DNA of 64,000 nt from Mytilisepta virgata (taxonomy: Eukaryota; Mollusca; Bivalvia; Mytilida; Mytilidae), in NCBI GenBank assembly GCA_028015205.1, contig CM051518.1, positions 51,818,372 through 51,882,371 of the forward strand, written 5' to 3'. Numbering within the stretch: the stretch's first letter is position 1; the number at the start of each line of letters is the position of its first letter. The position numbers and the translations under genes were made by a program. Shown in pieces: positions 59,201-64,000 of this stretch. Under the pieces are notes generated by a model, which was given only the letters and a program-made list of their open reading frames with translations, was not told the DNA's origin and ran no database searches.

Positions 59201-61351
59201 TTTCTAATCCACTCGGTAGTAATGTCGTCGGGATTTAGACAATTGCAGAAAATTTACAGTTATAATTTTAAAATTGTAATTAAATTAAGATTTAACACCT
59301 TCAAACAAAGTTTTTTTTTCATCTCGAGCCTTGGCGAGAGATTTGAAGGTTTAACTATCGAAACTGTAGATATACGATAATCAAATGCTCGCGATGTAAG
59401 ATTTTGTTTCTCAAATTCTTTCAACAGTTTTAAATTAGCCGTAATATTCATAATTCACCAATAACCCTGTATTGACCCTATCACATCTTTTGTATTTTTT
59501 GTACATACATATATCAATCAATACGTCAAATTTGGAAAAAGAAATGTTGGTGTATCCTACGATTATTCCCCCGTTGATCAATCTGGACGCCTGAATTTTT
59601 GTCCGTGTAAGTTTTCGTTCAGAGATACTTTTGTTATGCACAATTCTGCTGACGTTAACGTTAATTTGTTTACACGTGATATGGAATCTTCGAAAAGCAC
59701 GGAGAAAATCGAATGGAAATATTTCAACGACCAATCAAGGACCAAAAACAACAAATCACGCGTGGATTATTTTAATTTTCTACAACCGATCGGATGCCCT
59801 GACAAAAGGCAAAGAATTAGATAAATTGCTATCTCACTATATCGCGGTACTTAACGACGTCAACATGGCGTCGAAATTACGTTGAAAAAGCACGTGAATA
59901 CCACGTTTTAATGGAACCAACGATACAATGAGAATGTAGTATACTCTATAGCTCCGTTAAGATTTTGGTGCTTGTTGCAGTTTTTCGATAACTGAAATAA
60001 TCGTGTAAATGCATAGATTATACAACCTCTCCCAAATGAAGTAGAGAATTTGAGAACATATTTTACACAGTACCCAAAATTTTAAAAGTTTTCAAATTTT
60101 AGTACTAATGAAAACGTACGTGTTTAAATTGTACATTTTTACTTCTTTTGTAAGCAATAAAAACAATAATCCTAAACCGTGATAATACGGGGTTCATACC
60201 ATTTTGGGTATTAAAAAAGACATGCTTTAAAATTCATCAGTTGTATTTTGTCGTACATTAACGTGAATTACATAATACTGAAGCCAAAACATGAACGATT
60301 TGTGTCAGCCAATCAGATTTAATTTTCGATTTATTCTATTATTCAAAAAAATTATAAATAGTTGGTTATTCTGCATAACATGTCTTCGGTCTAAGCCACA
60401 ATCAAATTGACGTATATGCCAAATTATGTTTCTTGGTAATAAATGTTGATTGGTGGTAATGTCCCTTAATGTCCGTACAGGCACATCAGAAGCATCTTTA
60501 CGATATATCTAATGCTACTTCGACGATGGATTAAATATACCATCAATTTATCGAACTGTCCGCCTGGGGAGTCATTGTTTCCAATTAACTCTGATTTATC
60601 GAGATAAAATAAATAGGTTTAGTTCTAATATAGTATCAGACTCGTTTTAGGTCAGTTTATGGTCATCGTTGTCTGTTTCGCTTAAGAATTGGGCGATTTA
60701 TTTTCTTATCTGCATGTAATCCTTCAATTTGACACTGACATTTTGTCTATATCTTCCCTTCATCTTATTTTACGTCATTTTAAATAACGGAGGTTTCACA
60801 CAATCGATGAATATATTTAATGATAAATCGGCTGCTTCTTGCATAAGAGCTAACAGCCATGTACAACAGGTAAGGACATAAAGATGGCACAAGTTTTACT
60901 ACATTCCACAAGAGAAAACAAAAGTTAAATAGGACACCCTATAGTTAATTAGAAATCGACCGATTCCACAAACATTCGAGCATACGTTTAGTATCTTAAA
61001 GACTGTTAATGTTGTTCAGTAAACACCTGAGATTCTTATGAAAGTAATCCAGTTCAATCTGAATGTACCATAGTTCATTTTTGTCAAAAGCACCTTTCAC
61101 TTAGTGATAAATAAATATGATGACTTTTTTTAAACCTGTATTAAAAGTCTATGAAGATAGAGCCGTCTTAAGTACATTTGAATTTATCTTTAATCGTTTA
61201 AGGATTTTTTATGTTTTCATCAGTCCAAATTTCCTGCAAAGGCAAAATCGACTGTTGAGAAAAGATTGACTAGTATACCAATAAAATTATAATGCAATGT
61301 ATATTGTGTTCATTTAGGGAACATAAAATAGAAAGATAGTTTTCAACTTAC
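56293..61351 (-). other. Globin B intron (5.06 kb)
   Basis: Donor GATGTAAGT (exon ends at 61352), acceptor TTTGTAG at 56293. It contains two pieces of a dispersed repeat (56395-56600 and 56720-56790; see 46045-46210), a relic matching 11150-11173 (about 58780-58860) and a CG-richer patch with AACGACGTCAACATGGCGTC at about 59850. Overlapping frames at 57985-58308 (-), 59435-59734 (-) and 59631-59885 (+) show no globin or other domain. Confidence 0.75.
56395..56600 (+). repeat. Dispersed repeat copy in globin B intron
   Basis: TTTTGATGCATAAGATGTGC, CATTTCGTCGATTTACCAAT and AATGTTGAAAACCAAAACAA match 46045-46130; CTTCTTAGTTTTCACGAAAT matches 46225 onward. A third, shorter piece lies at 56725-56775. 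Confidence 0.75.
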
Positions 61352-61577
61352 ATCAATATAATCTACTTTGGCATTATACATAACATGTCTAGAACCCAAA
61401 TCATGCAATATTTCTTCTATTTTCTTTTTGTCATCAATCCTAGAAAGACATTTTTCTACAGTTCCCATCACTCTGAGCGCATGCGTTCTCAACTGATTGC
61501 TGTACTGCAAGTCTTCTTTTGACATTCCTTTAAAAGGCATAAAAACGTCTTGAACATCTGGATGAGTTTCGAATAAC
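61352..61577 (-). CDS. Globin B exon 2 (helices C-F)
   Basis: After the acceptor TATAATTTCAG the exon starts with one base of a split codon (phase 2, position B12.2), then LFETHPDVQDVFMPFKGMSK with CD1 and CD4 phenylalanines. The distal histidine is in NQLRTHALRVMG and the proximal histidine in DLGSRHVMYNAK. It ends VDYID at the donor GAT|GTAAGT. The 75 codons match the usual globin middle exon. Exon 1 (helices A-B and any N-terminal anchor) was sought up to 64000 and not found, so it is probably beyond the window. Its split codon requires an exon 1 ending in phase 2, as in globin A. Confidence 0.95.
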
Positions 61578-62271
61578 CTGAAATTATATTTAAAAATATA
61601 GAGTTTGGGTGTCGAATAACCGGTCCATATTATTAGCTTTATTAATGCAATGCACCCCAATTAAGGGTATAAGCATACAATTTATATACATACTATATAA
61701 TACATCAATCACAATTCACATTTCACCCACACACATATTCATAACATAATACAGTTTTTAAAGACAAAGGACTGGCTATTATTTTGGAGTATATTCTCCC
61801 CTCATAATAGCGTTCTCTTTCGGGGTATCACGAGATCCATAGCTGCGACAAAAGTTTAAACACGAATCCATAATTATAGCTTGTGTTTTAAAAATTTGAA
61901 ATTACAACTTTTTTATCATACTAAAAGATAATTAACATAAATGCGTTTACATGACATTTTCTTATAATGTATTACGCATAATTTTGATCATAAATAAAAG
62001 TTTATAAAAAGCAAAATTCTGGCTATGGCTATATACAATGTATATCAACTTTTAAGATGTCTTCTACAGTCACGATGATTTATCTGCAAAATAGTGTTGC
62101 AGTTTTGCATAACATAAAAAGAAATACAAATTGTGAATGAATACAAATAAATATTGATGGCAATATAATAGAACAGCAAAGCACGATACACAATTACATA
62201 ATATCATTCACTTACTTCACTGATAATAAATTTGTAAATTTATACGTAGACGGTTGTTTAATATACTTTTT
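61578..62271 (-). other. Globin B intron 1, 3' part
   Basis: AT-rich sequence upstream of exon 2 on the minus strand; no feature recognised. Confidence 0.55.
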
Positions 62272-63388
62272 AGCTCACCTGACCTGAAAGGCCATGTGAG
62301 CTATTGCCATCAATTGGTGTCCATCGTCCGTCGTCGACTTTCCTTTAATGATCTTCTCCTCTGAAACCACTGGGCCAATTGAGACCAAACCTTGATGAAA
62401 TGGTTCTTGGGTGGCCCCCTTCCAAAGTTATGTCGGGCGTAACTTCCAACCGACATGGCTGCTGTTACTAAAAATAGAAAAAAGGGGGATGGATTTTTTT
62501 AAATCTTCCTCTATGAAACTACATGGCCAGTTGGAACCAGACTTGGCAGTAATGGCCCTTAGGAAGTTCTCTTTCAGAATGATGTCCGCTGACCCGGACT
62601 GTTAACCAAGATGGCCGCCACAGCCGAACTTAGTTTAACATAGGGCTCTATGGGAAAATTTTTTGAAAAATCTTCTGTTCTGAAACTACTTGACCAATTG
62701 GGAGCTAATTTTGGTGGAATGGTCCTTGGGTAGCCCCATTCCAAGTTATGTCCAGCATCGCCGACTTCCAACAGACATGGCTGCTGTTACTAAAAATAGA
62801 AAAAAAGGGGTATGAATTTGAAAAATCTTCATCAATGAAACTACATGGCCAATTGCAACCAGACTTGACAGTAATGGTCCTTAGGAGGTTCTCTTTCAGA
62901 ATAATGTTTGATGACTCGGACTGTTAACCAAGATGGCCGCAACAGCCAAACTTAGTTTAACGTAGGGCCCTATGGGAAAATTCAATGACAAATCTTCTTG
63001 TCTGAAACCACCTGACTAATTGGAACCAGACTCGGCAGCAATGGTGTTTAATGGTCCTTTTTAAGAATTATGTCTGTAGACCTGGACTGTCAACGGAGGT
63101 TGTCGCCACAGTTGAACATAGGACATAATGGGACATAATGGGAATAATTTGTTTAAATCTTTTTGCCTCAAACTACTTGACCAATTCGAACCAGACTTGG
63201 CAGCAGTGGTCCTTAGATTGTTCTCTTTCAGAATTGTGTCTGATGACCCCAACTGCCACTACAACTAAGTTTAACATAGGACCCTATTGAAAAGCCACAT
63301 TGACTACTACACTTAAATATTAGTCCTGCTCAAGGTGGATAAGATAAATCCAGGTAAGCGATACAGGCTCTTGAGAACCTCTAGTTTA
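62272..63388. repeat. Long dispersed repeat with internal ~200-bp subunits
   Basis: It opens AGCTCACCTGACCTGAAAGG and CCATGTGAGCTATTGCC, a hairpin-like terminus (AGCTCAC / GTGAGCT), and ends GCGATACAGGCTCTTGAGAA. Inside, AATCTTC.TCT.TGAAACTAC, CCAATTGGAACCAGACTTGG and AACCAAGATGGCCGC recur about every 200-250 bases. I recall this repeat type from many molluscan introns. It lies within the presumed first intron or upstream flank of globin B. Frames at 62411, 62574 and 63061 are repeat-borne. Confidence 0.85.
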
Positions 63389-63444
63389 TTTCCCTGCAAC
63401 AACTAAATGCAGCGTATTAAGCGAATCAGCAGATTCTAATTTTA

Positions 63445-63500
63445 AAGTCAATGGTTTAACCCGGCCTGGGATCGAACCAGAGACCAAGCTGAATCAAACA
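63445..63500 (-). repeat. tRNA-like B-box fragment
   Basis: On the minus strand TTGGTCTCTGGTTCGATCCC is a B-box/T-loop match followed by AGGCCGGG. The A box is not seen. It sits just past the dispersed repeat, the same arrangement as at 10735-10806. Confidence 0.45.
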
Positions 63501-63510
63501 AGGTCATTTT

Positions 63511-63702
63511 ATGACAGAGAAATCTTTGCTTAACAGTTATCAAACCGCCACAAGTTCTATTACGTTTACGTTTCTATACGTAAACTTGGATGAAGGTTCT
63601 AATGTCAATATTTATTGGTCTTATAAACTAGTGTCTGATAATGTTATGTTTAGACAAGAAGGAAAAGTTATTACTGATGGTGTGTACAAATTTCCTCTTT
63701 AA
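63511..63702 (+). CDS. Unrecognised 63-codon reading frame
   Basis: Begins MTEKSLLNSYQTATSSITFT and ends DGVYKFPL before TAA. Composition is less skewed than neighbouring chance frames, with alternating hydrophobic and polar residues like a beta-rich fragment. No domain recognised and no splice partner seen. Could be a mobile-element relic or chance. Confidence 0.15.
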   Translation: MTEKSLLNSYQTATSSITFTFLYVNLDEGSNVNIYWSYKLVSDNVMFRQEGKVITDGVYKFPL

Positions 63703-64000
63703 TAATACTCGGAACCCACTCTGACTCTGTTTTATCATCAGCTTTTCCTACATAAACGATGTCATTATCAATTTGCGATATTTAATTACTGAAATAGATC
63801 AGTTCGGAAATGTTATACAGAAAACTTCAGATTAGATATTGCTGACTTGCTATTCAGCATTGATGCGTTGCCTATTTTATCAGATAATTCAATGCTAAAA
63901 AATTAACCAAAACATACGGTATACTTTGGCTCAGTGTAAAGAGGTTAGTGCATTATACAAGTCCACAAAAAGTGACCCTGGGGTAACGTATAATATTTAA

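Noticed and set aside
59435..59885. Overlapping minus and plus frames in the globin B intron
   Set aside because: Mutually overlapping on opposite strands; neither resembles a globin first exon or another domain, and no splice partner was found.
63511..64000. First exon of globin B
   Set aside because: The open frame is on the wrong strand, and no minus-strand helix A-B text or MGC-type start was found between 61578 and 64000.

Overview
The window is strongly AT-rich invertebrate nuclear DNA: split genes with GT-AG introns of several kilobases, long non-coding stretches and many short dispersed repeats. The repeats (tRNA-derived SINEs, short inverted-repeat MITEs, 5'-truncated copies of a reverse-transcriptase retroelement, and the gene-spacer repeat starting AGCTCACCTGACC) are of kinds I associate with bivalve molluscs, most likely a mussel-like species. 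That assignment is an inference from repeat style and globin type; no marker gene confirms it.

The genes I can support are globins. Globin A (minus strand) is complete: three coding exons at 27994-27783, 19325-19094 and 13852-13706 join in frame to give 196 residues. It begins MGCQC, a predicted N-myristoylation plus palmitoylation signal like that of vertebrate globin X, followed by a proline-rich spacer and a globin fold with distal and proximal histidines. Globin B (minus strand, partial) has exon 2 at 61577-61352 and exon 3 at 56292-56161; its first exon is not seen and probably lies right of the window. Globin C (plus strand, partial) shows only its last exon at 5395-5613, a close paralogue of the last exon of globin A; its upstream exons are probably left of the window. 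Every splice junction seen falls at a classical globin intron position (B12.2, G7.0). C and A are convergent; A and B lie in the same direction. The window is therefore part of a globin gene cluster.

Layout: 1-5.4 kb, repeats and globin C upstream or intron sequence; 5.4-5.6 kb, globin C last exon; 5.6-13.7 kb, intergenic with a retroelement 3' end, a ~172-bp tandem repeat and the probable long 3' UTR of globin A; 13.7-28.0 kb, globin A, whose introns carry SINEs and MITEs; 28-56 kb, gene-poor intergenic DNA with retroelement fragments, degenerate tandem repeats, MITEs, an inverted pair of ~370-bp repeats, one unrecognised 117-codon reading frame at 42.1 kb and a striking array of three near-identical 773-bp units at 46.7-49.0 kb; 56.2-61.6 kb, globin B exons; 61.6-64 kb, globin B intron or upstream sequence with a ~1.1-kb dispersed repeat.

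The globins share fold, intron plan and neighbourhood, so they probably arose by local duplication, with one inversion. The acyl-anchor motif predicts that globin A is bound to a membrane, which suggests redox, lipid-protection or signalling work rather than bulk oxygen transport; that role is inferred.
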